DNA of 64,000 nucleotides from Pelagibius marinus (GCF_014925385.1 NZ_JACSDK010000001.1:868001-932000), one strand, 5' to 3'. Positions 19,797 to 28,542 are shown, numbered from the stretch's first letter. Translations and numbers: made by a program. Notes: generated by a model not told the origin, from the sequence alone.

Positions 19797-20939
19797 TCAC
19801 GCCGAGCAGCCGCGCGCTTCGATCGGCCAGAGGTCGACCAGTTCCTCGCCCCTGACACAGTGATAGAAGTCGAAGAAGTTGATGGTGGGGTCGCAGTGCG
19901 GCACCACCAGCCCCACCAGGTCGCCGGGCTTTAAAGGCGCGCTGCCCGGGGGCAGAGTGAGTTCGCCGAACTCGTCGCCGCTGCAGCGGTAGGTCGTGCC
20001 CTCGGGCGCGCCGAAGGCGACGGCGGGCGCCGGGCCGTCCATGGAAAGCACCTTGGAGCCGGCGTCGATGGTGGCGAAGCCGTCCCGGTTGGCGCTGACC
20101 ACGCGGGCGTAGACGAAAAGGCCGTCGCGGAAGCGCCGGGTCCCGTCGCCGGTCAGGTCGACGGCGTCGTATTCCACGTCTGAGACGATGTAGGAGCCGA
20201 CCTGCAGTTCGTTCAGCACCCCGCTGGCGGGGTCGAGGGCGTGGGTGCCGGTGCCGCCGCCGCTGACGATGGGGCAGGGGTGGTCCGCTGCTTCCAGGCG
20301 GTCGCGCACCGCGGCCAGCAGGCCGAGGCTCATGGCCGAGGCGCGGCGGCGTTCCTCGAAGTCGGCGATGTGCTGCACATGGCCGGCATAGCCCTGCACC
20401 CCCTTGAGGGTCAGCGCCGGCGCCTCGGCGATGATCCCGGCCAGCAGCAGGGCGGCATCGGCGTCGCGCACGCCCGTGCGTTCCTGTCCCACGTCGACGT
20501 CGATCAGGATGTCCAGCGTGATACCGGCCGCGGCGGCGGCCGCCGCCCGCTCGCGCAGGGTGCCGGGGTTGGTGGCCACCAGCATCAGCTCGGCGCAGTT
20601 TCGGGCCAGCGTCATCAGCCGCGCGATGCGCCGCGCGCCCACCACCGGCGAGGTCAGCAGAAGGCGGTCCAGCCCGGCCTCCGCCAGCGCCTCGGCCTCG
20701 GCCAGCTTGGCGCAGCAGAGGCCCAGCGCGCCTTGCTCCATCTGCAGCCGGCCGATGGCCGCGCACTTGTGGGTCTTGGCGTGGGGGCGCAGGGCGATGC
20801 CCTGGCTCTTGGCCCAGGCCGTCATGGCGGCGAGGTTGGCCTCCAGCGCGTCGAGGTCGAGCACCAGGGCGGGGGTGGAGAGTTCCAGGCGGCTGCCCAG
20901 GCGGTTCAGGAGGTCGCGGTCGAGAGGTGGCTGCGGCAT
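19797..20939 (-). CDS. D-threonine aldolase-like PLP enzyme
   Basis: A 380-residue protein with an alanine-racemase-type TIM barrel followed by a C-terminal metal-binding beta domain. The PLP lysine is in RPHAKTHKC. The C-terminal metal motif is PHCDPTINFFDFYHC. The H-x-D spacing (His-Cys-Asp) resembles metal-dependent D-threonine aldolase, whereas D-serine dehydratases use H-x-C. The likely reaction is cleavage of a D-3-hydroxy amino acid to glycine plus an aldehyde. It is convergent with the EamA gene. A fragment of a close relative's 5' end lies at 21582-21668. Confidence 0.85.
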   Translation of the reverse strand: MPQPPLDRDLLNRLGSRLELSTPALVLDLDALEANLAAMTAWAKSQGIALRPHAKTHKCAAIGRLQMEQGALGLCCAKLAEAEALAEAGLDRLLLTSPVVGARRIARLMTLARNCAELMLVATNPGTLRERAAAAAAAGITLDILIDVDVGQERTGVRDADAALLLAGIIAEAPALTLKGVQGYAGHVQHIADFEERRRASAMSLGLLAAVRDRLEAADHPCPIVSGGGTGTHALDPASGVLNELQVGSYIVSDVEYDAVDLTGDGTRRFRDGLFVYARVVSANRDGFATIDAGSKVLSMDGPAPAVAFGAPEGTTYRCSGDEFGELTLPPGSAPLKPGDLVGLVVPHCDPTINFFDFYHCVRGEELVDLWPIEARGCSA

Positions 20940-21136
20940 GAAGGAGATATCTCAAGGCTGTGGCAAGCGGTGATGCAGCCTATCGCAGAGCCGGGCAGGC
21001 GGAGAAGAGGCCTTTCCTTCCCCTTATGGAAAGCACGGCCGAGAGCCGGCCCGTGACGCCCGCCGAGGCAAGGGAATAGATGATACCCGCGGAGTGTCTG
21101 TTCCCTAAGGGCCAGATGTGTGTGGAGGCGTGCATT

Positions 21137-21556
21137 GTGAAAAAATCGAAAAGCGGACTTCTCGCGGCGCCCACGCTCACCGGAGCGCTCGTCGCGATCG
21201 GCGTGCTGTCCGCCATGGGCCCGGCCCAGGCCGGAGGCTGGGACAAGCATCACTGGGGCAAGCACCGCGGCTACGGCGGCCATCACCACTACCGCCACGC
21301 TCACTATCGGCACGGTCACTACCGGCATCACAGGTACCACCGCCGTCATCGCGGCCATGACGACGATACCCTGATTATCGGCGGCATCCTCGGCGGCGTG
21401 CTTCTGGGCAGTGCCCTGTCGCAGCCGCGGCCGGCGCCGCCCTATCGCTACGACTACTACGCCCCGCCGCCTCCGGATTTCTGTGAACAGGACCAGGTCT
21501 ATCGCTACCTGCCCGACGGCCGCATCCAGTGGGGCACCCGGACCCGCTGCTACTAG
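21137..21556 (+). CDS. Exported histidine-rich protein
   Basis: A 139-residue protein from GTG 21137, chosen because GGAGG lies 9 nt upstream and the protein then opens with a textbook signal peptide (VKKSKSGLLAAPTLTGALVA... cleaved after AQA). The mature N-terminal part is extremely rich in His, Tyr, Arg and Gly (runs such as GHHHYRHAHYRHGHYRHHRY). Next come a short hydrophobic glycine-zipper segment (LIIGGILGGVLLGSAL) and a Pro/Tyr-rich tail ending in Cys. Metal binding is plausible from the histidines but unproven. It lies between the intact aldolase gene and the relic of that gene's 5' end. Confidence 0.7.
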   Translation: MKKSKSGLLAAPTLTGALVAIGVLSAMGPAQAGGWDKHHWGKHRGYGGHHHYRHAHYRHGHYRHHRYHRRHRGHDDDTLIIGGILGGVLLGSALSQPRPAPPYRYDYYAPPPPDFCEQDQVYRYLPDGRIQWGTRTRCY

Positions 21557-21581
21557 TTCACCAAAAAGGATGGCGGAAATG

Positions 21582-21668
21582 CCGCCAGCCCATCGAGGTC
21601 GAGCACCAGGGCGGGGGTGGAGAGTTCCAGGCGGCGGCCTGGACTGTTCACGGGGCCGCGGTTAAGGG
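21582..21668 (-). pseudogene. Relic of the 5' end of a D-threonine-aldolase-like gene
   Basis: Positions 21593-21635 are identical over 43 nt to 20851-20893 inside the intact gene's 5' region, and weaker similarity extends on both sides. In the aligned frame the relic reads VNSPGRRLELSTPALVLDLD against LNRLGSRLELSTPALVLDLD in the intact protein. Nothing after this block continues the gene. The differences outside the identical core suggest a related allele and not a fresh copy. Confidence 0.85.
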
Positions 21669-21780
21669 ACGGCCGGGATATCCGGGGAGACCTGGCTGCA
21701 GAAGGAACGGGCAGGCCGCATGGCGGAGTTTCCGTCTTCTGCGCAGCCCGCCCGTTTCCTCCCCGGGGCCTGCCTGGCCC

Positions 21781-21933
21781 CTATCCGAATTCCAGATTGA
21801 TCACGCCGTTCAGCTCCGACCAGTTGTCGATGGTGCCGTCGCCGATACCGGCGAGCGTCAGGACATCGCCGTTGTCGAGGGTGACGGTGACGTCGGTGCC
21901 GTCATCGGCCACCATGCTGTCGTTCAGGTCGCC
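21781..21933 (-). pseudogene. Relic of the 3' end of an RTX gene
   Basis: About 150 bp match the 3' end of the intact RTX gene (22662-22814) in the same orientation. The relic frame ends with its own stop (TAG at 21781-21783). Its last 48 residues, LNDSMVADDGTDVTVTLDNG through INLEFG, differ from the intact C terminus at about six positions. Upstream the similarity stops abruptly and the frame meets a stop codon, so this is a dead gene end. Confidence 0.9.
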
Positions 21934-22026
21934 GCAATCGTTGACCACGCCGGCGCATGCCGGTCAGGTAAAACTCCTGGTGCCGGCGGTGCTAATCTCA
22001 ATCTTCGACATTCCCAACTTCTCGTC

Positions 22027-22665
22027 TCATGCGAAGGGCGGGCCGCCAATCCAGCCGACCAGGGATCGGCGCAGGCCCCGCATTACCGGCGTTACCCGGT
22101 GCAGGATAAAGGCTGGAAAGGCAATCATCGCGCCCTGCTCGTGCAGCATGGCGGTCGGCCGGCCGTCGGTGGTGATTTGGAGGACACCGCCGTCGTAGTC
22201 CTCCGGATCACTGAGCTGAACGACGAAACTCAGCTTGCGTATCCGGTTCTCCCCCCGCCCTATGTCGAGGTGCCAGCCGTAGTGGTCTTCGGGGCCGTAG
22301 CAGCCAAGCTGCAGCGGTTCGGTAAAGCCCGCCAGCTTGAGGTGGAAAAAGCGGTTGTTTACCGCGTCCAGCCGCTTGCGCAGTTGCTCGAAGAGCCAGC
22401 TTGTCTCTTCGCTTTGGCCGATCCAGGCAACGCGGCCGTCGCGCCGCCGCGGTTCAATCCGGCCGCCGTCGATCGTGGCGCGTTTGGTCTCTCCGCCCAG
22501 GGCGACGATCCTGGCACATTGATCGGGTGTGAAGACGCGCTTGATCCCTACGAAGGTGGCCCACTCATCGTGCGGAACGAAGCTGTCACGGAGATCCTGG
22601 GTCGGGTCGCTCACTTTTCCTTCCGTCATCCCGTCAGCGGCTCGCCGCGCCCTGGGGTTCGTCAC
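22027..22665 (-). CDS. 2-oxoglutarate/Fe(II)-dependent oxygenase (prolyl 4-hydroxylase-like)
   Basis: A 212-residue double-stranded beta-helix oxygenase. The iron triad is visible as H-x-D in GWHLDIG and the distal His in ILHRVTPV, with a downstream arginine (LRRSLVGWIGG) suited to binding 2-oxoglutarate. The start is GTG 22665, overlapping the RTX stop as GTGA, which suggests translational coupling. ATG at 22629 (MTEGKVSD) is an alternative. Relatives hydroxylate protein residues or small molecules. Its coupling to the RTX gene makes the RTX protein a candidate substrate, but that is inference. Confidence 0.85.
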   Translation of the reverse strand: MTNPRARRAADGMTEGKVSDPTQDLRDSFVPHDEWATFVGIKRVFTPDQCARIVALGGETKRATIDGGRIEPRRRDGRVAWIGQSEETSWLFEQLRKRLDAVNNRFFHLKLAGFTEPLQLGCYGPEDHYGWHLDIGRGENRIRKLSFVVQLSDPEDYDGGVLQITTDGRPTAMLHEQGAMIAFPAFILHRVTPVMRGLRRSLVGWIGGPPFA

Positions 22666-25600
22666 CCGAATTCGAGGTTGACGACGGTCTGCAACTCCGA
22701 CCAGGTGTCGATGGTGCCATCGCCGATACCGGCGAGCGTCAGGGCATCGCCGTTGTCGAAGGTGACGGTGACGTCGGTGCCGTCATCGGCCACCATGCTG
22801 TCGTTCAGGTCGCTAGGCATAGTGACGACACCGTCGCTGTCGACCAGCTCCAGGACGTCGTTGGCATCCAGGGCCACGTCGACGATGGTGTCGTTGCCGC
22901 TGCCGGCGTTGTTGCCGCCGCCGGTATCGGATTCGAAGTTGTAGATGAACCGGTCGTCGCCGCTGCCGCCCTCGATCGTATCGTCGCCGAAGTCACCGTC
23001 GATGGTGTCGTCGCCGGAGCCGCCATAGATCAGGTCGTTCCCACCTACGTCTGCGGCAGTGTCATCGCCGTCGATCAGGTCGTTGCCGGCGCCGCCGTAG
23101 ATGGTGTCGTTGCCGTCCGGCGAGGTGTTGTCGGAATCGCCGAAGATGGTGTCGTCGCCGCCCTCGCCATAGATCAGGTCGTTGTTGGAGCCGCCGTAAA
23201 GCAGGTCCGCGTCGCCGCCGACGAGGTCGCCGTCGTCGCCGTAGATGGTGTCCGCCAGGATGCCACTGCGGACGATGTCCAGGCCGTTGCCGCCGTAGAT
23301 CAGGTCTTCGCCGTCGTTGCCGGTAATGGAGTCGTTGTCATCGCCGCCGTCAATGGTGTCGTTGCCGGAATCGCCTTCGATGGTGTCGTTGCCCGCCTCG
23401 CCGTAGATCAGGTCGCTGCCGCCTACGTCTGCGGCAGAGTCGTCGCCGTCGATCAGGTCATTGCCGGCGCCGCCGTAGATGGTGTCCTCGCCGTCGGGCG
23501 AGGTGTTGTCGGAATCGCCGAAGATGGTGTCGTCGCCGCCCTCGCCATAGATCAGGTCGTTGTTGGAGCCGCCATAAAGCAGGTCCGCGTCGCCGCCGGC
23601 GAGGTCGCCGTCGTCGCCGTAGATGATGTCCGCCAGGATGCCACTGCGGACGATGTCCATGCCGTTGCCGCCGTAGATCAGGTCTTCGCCGTCTTCGCCG
23701 AAGATGGAGTCGTTGTCGTCGCCGCCGTCGATGGTATCGTCGCCGCTGTCGCCCCGGATGGTGTCGTTGCCGGCCTCGCCGTAGATCAGGTCGGCCTGAC
23801 CCGCATCCGCAGCCTCGTCGTCGCCGTCGATGAGGTCGTTGCCGGCGCCGCCGTAAATGGTGTCCTCGCCGTCGGGCGAGGTGTTGTCGGAGTCACCGAA
23901 GATGGTGTCGTCGCCGCCCTCGCCGTAGAGCAGGTCGTTGTTGGAGCCGCCGAGGATGAAGTCGGCATCGCCGCCGACGAGATCGCCGTCGTCGCCGTAG
24001 ATGATGTCGGGAAGAATGCTGCCGTCGAGGTAGTCCAGGCCGTTGCCGCCGTAGAGCAGGTCCGCGCCGTCTTCGCCGAAGATGGAGTCGTTGTCGTCGC
24101 CGCCGTCGATGGTATCGTCGCCGCTGTCGCCCCGGATGGTGTCGTTGCCGGCCTCACCGAAGATCAGGTCGGCCTGACCCGCATCCGCAGCCTCGTCGTC
24201 GCCGTCGATCAGGTCGTTGCCGGCGCCGCCGTAAATGGTGTCCTCGCCGTCGGGCGAGGTGTTGTCGGAGTCACCGAAGATGGTGTCGTCGCCGCCTTCG
24301 CCGTAGAGGACGTCATTGTTGGAGCCGCCGAGGATGAAATCGGCATCGCCGCCGACGAGGTCGCCGTCGTCGCCGTAGATGATGTCGGGAAGAATGTTGC
24401 CGTCGAGGAAGTCCAGGCCGTTGCCGCCGTAGAGCAGGTCCGCGCCGTCTTCGCCGAAGATGGAGTCGTTGTCGTCGCCGCCGTCGATGGTATCGTCGCC
24501 GCTGTCGCCCCGGATGGTGTCGTTACCCGCCTCGCCGTAGATCAGGTCGGCCTGACCCGCATCCGCAGCCTCGTCATCGCCGTCGATGAGGTCGTTGCCG
24601 GCGCCGCCATAGATGGTGTCCTCGCCGTCGGGCGAGGTGTTGTCGGAGTCACCGAAGATGGTGTCGTCGCCGCCCTCGCCGTAGAGGACGTCATTGTTGG
24701 AACCGCCGAGGATGAAGTCGGCATCGCCGCCGACGAGATCGCCGTCGTCGCCGTAGATGATGTCGGGAAGAATGTTACCGTCGAGGAAGTCCAGGCCGTT
24801 GCCGCCGTAGAGCACGTCCGCGCCGTCTTCGCCGAAGATGGAATCGTTGTCGTCCCCGCCGTCGATGGTATCGTCGCCGTCCTGACCCCGGATGGTGTCG
24901 TTGCCCGCGTCGCCGTAGAGCAGGTCGGCAAAGCCCGGGTCTCCGGAAGAGGGGTCGTCGCCATAGACCAGGTCGTTGCCGCTGCCGCCGTAGATGGTGT
25001 CGGCCCCGTTGGGCAGAGAGAAGTCGGCATCGCCCACCAGGGTGTCGTTGCCGCCCTCGCCCCAGATCACGTCGTCGCCGATGCTGCCGTAGAGCACGTC
25101 GTCGTCGCCGCCGATATTGTCGCCGTCGTCGCCGTAGATCGTGTCGGCATCGAAGCTGCCGTCGACGGTGTCAAGGCCGTTGCCGCCATAGATCAGGTCC
25201 ATGCCCATGAACCCGTCGATGGTGTCGTTGCCGTCGCCGCCGTCGATGGTGTCGTCGCCGTCGCCGCCTTCTATAGTGTCGTCGCCTGCGTCGCCGTAGA
25301 GCAGGTCGAGGCCGTTCTCTCCGAAGATCTTATCGTTGTCGTCACCGCCGTAGGCCGTGTCGTCGCCGCTGCCGGCCTCGATTGTGTCGTCACCTTCGTC
25401 GCCGTAGAGCAGGTCGTTGCCGCCGAAATCGACCAGTCCGTCGTCGGCGATGATCGAATCGTTGCCGCTGCCGCCGTAGATCAGGTCGTTGCCGCTGCGG
25501 GTGGCGCCGCCGTCGTCGCCGTAGATCGTGTCGTTGCCGGCCCCGCCGTCGAGGGTGTCGTCGCCGTCGGCATCCACAGAGGGGTCGTCGCCGTAGATCA

Positions 25601-27437
25601 GGTCGTCGCCGCCCTCGCCGTAGGCGCGGTCGTTGCCGAGGCCGCCGTTAAGCGTATCCGCGGCGCCCAGGCCGTCGCCGTTGTCGCCGTAGAGCAGGTC
25701 GTTGCCGTCGTTGCCGAAGACCTGGTCGCTGTCGGCGCCGCCGTAGACGCTGTCCGCGCCTTCGTTGCCGGCGACACTGTCGTCGCCTTCGTCGCCGTAG
25801 GCCTGGTCGTCGCCGGTGTTGCCTTCCACCGAGTCGTTGCCCGTGCCGCCCAGCAGGTAGTCGCCGCCGGCCCCGCCATAGAGGCCGTCGTCGCCGGCGC
25901 CGCCGTAGAGGAAGTCGTTGTGGTCGTTCAGGTAGGGAATGGGTGCGAGGTAGTCCGCCTCCGATCCGCCGTAGATCGAATCGCTGCCGTCACCCCCCAG
26001 CAGGACGTCGGGCCCGCCATAGCCTTCCAGCATCTCGCCGCCGTCGCCCGCCTGCAGGAAATCCTGGCCGGGCAGGGGATCGGGGTTGTCCTGGCCCGGG
26101 TTTAGGTCGTCGTTCACGGGGTCCGAGGGGTTGGGGTCTACCAGCGTCGTGTCATTGAGAGCGCCATCGGTGGGTATGGTGTTCGTCGTCCAGTCGGTCT
26201 GATCGTCGTCATCGTCCAGGTCGACCCGCGAGAAGACGAGGTGCCCTTCGGTCAACTGGCCGTAGAAGGTCTCGAAGTTGAAGCCCGGCAGCTGCGAGCC
26301 GAAGCCGTCGGGCGAGCCCGAGAAGTCGGGGTCGGCCAGGGCCGCGAGCTCCGCCTGCGTCAGGTTGGCCGCGAAGCTGTCCAGCGTCTGGTCGCCGTCG
26401 ATGTCCTCGCCCGCGCGGTAGACGAGGTTGACGGCGATGGGTTCCGTCGTGTCGTCGCCCAGGTCCCAGAAGGTCGCGTCCGCGATCGTAAAGCCGTCGA
26501 CCACATTGCCGGCGGCGTCGAAGACCCGCACGATGATGTCTTCCTCCCCGGGCGTGCCCTCGTCGTCGGCCAGCTGGTAGAAGACGATGAAGCCGCCGGC
26601 GGGAATCGTAACGCCGCCGGGCACGTCGAAGGTCACCAGCACGCCGTCCGGATTGAGGATCTGGATTTTCAGGTCGTCGGTCGTCGTGGCGGCGGCGGAG
26701 GTGTTGTGCAGCTCGATGAAGCTGTACTCGGGCAGCTTCTGGGCCTGGGCCGTCTCCGGCTCTTCGTCCGGGGAGGCGCCCGGCAGGCCCGGGATGTCCA
26801 GCGGCACGCGCAGGCCGATCTCGTTGATGATCAGCGGCGGCGGCGGGAACTGCGGCAGGATCGGGTCCGGTTCCACGGCGATAAGCCCGAACTCCAGCTC
26901 CACCGGAGGGATCACACCCTGCGCGGCCAGCAGATCGAGAATGTTACCCAGATTGTCATCGTAGGTGGAGCCGCCGCCACCGATCGCGCCCGGCCCGGCG
27001 GCCACGTCGTCCAGCCCCGTGCTGTCGCCCTGCAGGGCGAGAGCCTGAGCGACCAGGAGGTCGGCGGCAACATCGATTCCGGCGATCCGGAACGTCGGGG
27101 CGTCGCCGGACTCGGCGGCCTGCACCATGCCGAGGAAGACGACCTGGCTGTCCGGCACGGCATCGCCGTCGTCGTCGAAGGAGATGACGAAGTCATTGCC
27201 CCGCACCGCGACCTGGGCGCTGGCCGGCGGGAAATCCAGGATATAGGTCTGTCCCGGGAGTGACTGGATCTCGACCGTCCGGCCGGAGGCCGGGCGCCCG
27301 ATGACCACCGCTTCACCTGCCTGGCCGGTCAGAGAGGCCGCTTCAAAGCCGCCGATCCCGGCAGGCTCTGTGACGGCATCGTCCTTCGCCACAGTGTCGA
27401 CAGGGCTGGTGACACCAAGCTCATGGTAGTCGGCCAT
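22662..27437 (-). CDS. Large RTX (calcium-binding nonapeptide repeat) secreted protein with lamin-tail domain
   Basis: A 1591-residue acidic protein. Residues 1-180 form an N-terminal module (TVEIQSLPGQTYILDFPPAS through a GPGAIGGGGSTYDDNLG linker) like that of other alphaproteobacterial RTX proteins. Residues about 200-450 look like a lamin-tail (LTD) domain (INEIGLRV...YSFIELHNTS...FIVFYQLADDEG). From about residue 490 to 1530 there are dozens of GGxGxDxIxG nonapeptides that bind calcium. A short C-terminal domain is the likely type I secretion signal. ATG 27437 follows CGGGAGA; an upstream in-frame start adds 13 residues. No type I secretion genes are nearby. It probably works at the surface or outside the cell. 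Confidence 0.93.
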   Translation of the reverse strand: MADYHELGVTSPVDTVAKDDAVTEPAGIGGFEAASLTGQAGEAVVIGRPASGRTVEIQSLPGQTYILDFPPASAQVAVRGNDFVISFDDDGDAVPDSQVVFLGMVQAAESGDAPTFRIAGIDVAADLLVAQALALQGDSTGLDDVAAGPGAIGGGGSTYDDNLGNILDLLAAQGVIPPVELEFGLIAVEPDPILPQFPPPPLIINEIGLRVPLDIPGLPGASPDEEPETAQAQKLPEYSFIELHNTSAAATTTDDLKIQILNPDGVLVTFDVPGGVTIPAGGFIVFYQLADDEGTPGEEDIIVRVFDAAGNVVDGFTIADATFWDLGDDTTEPIAVNLVYRAGEDIDGDQTLDSFAANLTQAELAALADPDFSGSPDGFGSQLPGFNFETFYGQLTEGHLVFSRVDLDDDDDQTDWTTNTIPTDGALNDTTLVDPNPSDPVNDDLNPGQDNPDPLPGQDFLQAGDGGEMLEGYGGPDVLLGGDGSDSIYGGSEADYLAPIPYLNDHNDFLYGGAGDDGLYGGAGGDYLLGGTGNDSVEGNTGDDQAYGDEGDDSVAGNEGADSVYGGADSDQVFGNDGNDLLYGDNGDGLGAADTLNGGLGNDRAYGEGGDDLIYGDDPSVDADGDDTLDGGAGNDTIYGDDGGATRSGNDLIYGGSGNDSIIADDGLVDFGGNDLLYGDEGDDTIEAGSGDDTAYGGDDNDKIFGENGLDLLYGDAGDDTIEGGDGDDTIDGGDGNDTIDGFMGMDLIYGGNGLDTVDGSFDADTIYGDDGDNIGGDDDVLYGSIGDDVIWGEGGNDTLVGDADFSLPNGADTIYGGSGNDLVYGDDPSSGDPGFADLLYGDAGNDTIRGQDGDDTIDGGDDNDSIFGEDGADVLYGGNGLDFLDGNILPDIIYGDDGDLVGGDADFILGGSNNDVLYGEGGDDTIFGDSDNTSPDGEDTIYGGAGNDLIDGDDEAADAGQADLIYGEAGNDTIRGDSGDDTIDGGDDNDSIFGEDGADLLYGGNGLDFLDGNILPDIIYGDDGDLVGGDADFILGGSNNDVLYGEGGDDTIFGDSDNTSPDGEDTIYGGAGNDLIDGDDEAADAGQADLIFGEAGNDTIRGDSGDDTIDGGDDNDSIFGEDGADLLYGGNGLDYLDGSILPDIIYGDDGDLVGGDADFILGGSNNDLLYGEGGDDTIFGDSDNTSPDGEDTIYGGAGNDLIDGDDEAADAGQADLIYGEAGNDTIRGDSGDDTIDGGDDNDSIFGEDGEDLIYGGNGMDIVRSGILADIIYGDDGDLAGGDADLLYGGSNNDLIYGEGGDDTIFGDSDNTSPDGEDTIYGGAGNDLIDGDDSAADVGGSDLIYGEAGNDTIEGDSGNDTIDGGDDNDSITGNDGEDLIYGGNGLDIVRSGILADTIYGDDGDLVGGDADLLYGGSNNDLIYGEGGDDTIFGDSDNTSPDGNDTIYGGAGNDLIDGDDTAADVGGNDLIYGGSGDDTIDGDFGDDTIEGGSGDDRFIYNFESDTGGGNNAGSGNDTIVDVALDANDVLELVDSDGVVTMPSDLNDSMVADDGTDVTVTFDNGDALTLAGIGDGTIDTWSELQTVVNLEFG
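22960..24860 (-). repeat. 378-bp in-frame tandem superrepeat inside the RTX gene
   Basis: The same landmark (ATGGTGTC preceding a CCGTCSGGCGAGGTGTTGTC block) recurs at 23103, 23481, 23859, 24237 and 24615, exactly 378 bp apart each time. The unit encodes 126 residues made of about a dozen nonapeptides plus a fixed insert (DSDNTSPDG). Five well-conserved units are present; a diverged sixth extends to about 25240. Neighbouring units are nearly identical at DNA level, which suggests recent duplication or gene conversion. Confidence 0.92.
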
Positions 27438-27668
27438 GCTTGTCTCCCGAATACAGTACAGACCCCCGGGAAACACTTCTATCTGAAGTAGAACTCGACC
27501 TGAGTTCCAGTTTCAGTTTGGCCATGTCCTACGACGGGCGCAAGATGAGCTTTTATGAATATGACTTAATATTGTATGAGTTCTTATTTTTCATAGTATA
27601 GAAATAGCAATTATAAGATTTTACTTAACCTATGGGTGCGTGCAGTCGCCTCGGCGTTTCCCGGCAAA
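27438..27668 (-). promoter_or_regulatory. AT-rich upstream region of the RTX gene
   Basis: Between about 27548 and 27632 the sequence becomes strongly AT-rich in an otherwise GC-rich chromosome, including TTATGAATATGACTTAATAT and ATAGAAATAGCAATTATAAG. It lies directly upstream of the RTX start on the minus strand, so it most likely contains that gene's promoter. Several TATA-like hexamers occur and I cannot choose the -10 box. AT-rich promoters of this kind are often targets of silencers such as MucR/Ros in alphaproteobacteria. Confidence 0.6.
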
Positions 27669-27701
27669 GAAAAGCGGGCGGCCCTGGGGAGGACCGCCCG
27701 C
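27669..27701 (-). terminator. Rho-independent terminator after the CARDB-like gene
   Basis: GCGGGCGG (27674-27681) pairs with CCGCCCGC (27694-27701). On the minus strand the hairpin is followed by TTTTCTTTG, the expected U-rich tail. It lies 43 bp past the stop of the exported CARDB-like gene and separates it from the RTX promoter region. Confidence 0.8.
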
Positions 27702-27744
27702 AGTCGCTCGCGGGACGAGCGTCCGGAGGAAAGGCGGGAGGATT

Positions 27745-28413
27745 CTAGTCGGCCGGCCGGCGCAGCAGCGGGCGCTTCGGTTCTTCGGGTTGCCTGGGGG
27801 CCAGGCGCTGCGGGCGCACTTGGTGCTCCATGCTGCTGCGTTGCTTGCGCAGCCGGAAGATGTTGGCCGAGTCGAGCTGCGACGGTCTGACGGGCCGCGC
27901 CGCGGCGGGCTGGGCGGTCAACGGCAGCGGGGCGGGCGGCGCGACACCGACGGCGGGCAGCTCGGTGTAGCTGCTCTGGGCGCTGTTGTTGGTTTCGTCG
28001 GACTCCACGACGTCGCCGCCGGCATCGACCTCGGCGTCGAAGACAAAGGTCCCCGGCGTCCAGGGGATGGCGTTCCAGAAGGTGAGGTCATGGTTGAAGG
28101 CCTCGCCCGGCTCCAGGGCCGGCACGTCGATCACCGCCCGGTTGGGGAAGGCAGGGTCGACATAGGCGCCCATGCCCGGCGCCTCGGGGCAGCCGCCGTC
28201 GGCCTGGCCAAACCTTGTGCAGTTGATGGTCAGCTGGCTGGGGCCGGCGGCCGTGGTGCCGCTGTTCAGGACGCCCACGGAGGCGTTCATGGGGAAGTTC
28301 AGCTGCGGGACCAGGTCGGGCTGGGCGAGGGCCTGGCCGGCGCCGGCGGCGAGCGAGACCGCGGTGCAGAGGCTGGCGGCGGCGAACAGGCCGAGAGAAA
28401 GGCGCTTGGCCAT
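27745..28413 (-). CDS. Exported CARDB-like domain protein
   Basis: A 222-residue protein with a clear signal peptide (KRLSLGLFAAASLCTAVSLA... cleaved near AQA). The mature part resembles the CARDB fold: NASVGVLNSGTTAAGPSQLTI, a central PALEPGEAFNHDLTF and the closing motif AEVDAGGDVVESDETNN. The C-terminal third is Pro/Arg-rich and likely disordered. CARDB domains usually mediate surface adhesion or carbohydrate contact. It is divergent from amtB and ends in its own terminator. Confidence 0.75.
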   Translation of the reverse strand: MAKRLSLGLFAAASLCTAVSLAAGAGQALAQPDLVPQLNFPMNASVGVLNSGTTAAGPSQLTINCTRFGQADGGCPEAPGMGAYVDPAFPNRAVIDVPALEPGEAFNHDLTFWNAIPWTPGTFVFDAEVDAGGDVVESDETNNSAQSSYTELPAVGVAPPAPLPLTAQPAAARPVRPSQLDSANIFRLRKQRSSMEHQVRPQRLAPRQPEEPKRPLLRRPAD

Positions 28414-28542
28414 GATGAGTTCCTCTTGCGAAAGGTGTCTGCATCATGGGTCGCGCCCACCACGCGTTTGGTTCAAAGGAATCCGCGGGTCTCCTACGTA
28501 AACGAACAGTCAGTTGCGATCCGCGCGGCCCTCGGCTATCCA

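Noticed and set aside
22960-24860. Regular repeats that might be taken for a CRISPR array
   Set aside because: The period is 378 bp, in frame, and encodes calcium-binding nonapeptides; there are no short repeats with unique spacers and no cas genes.
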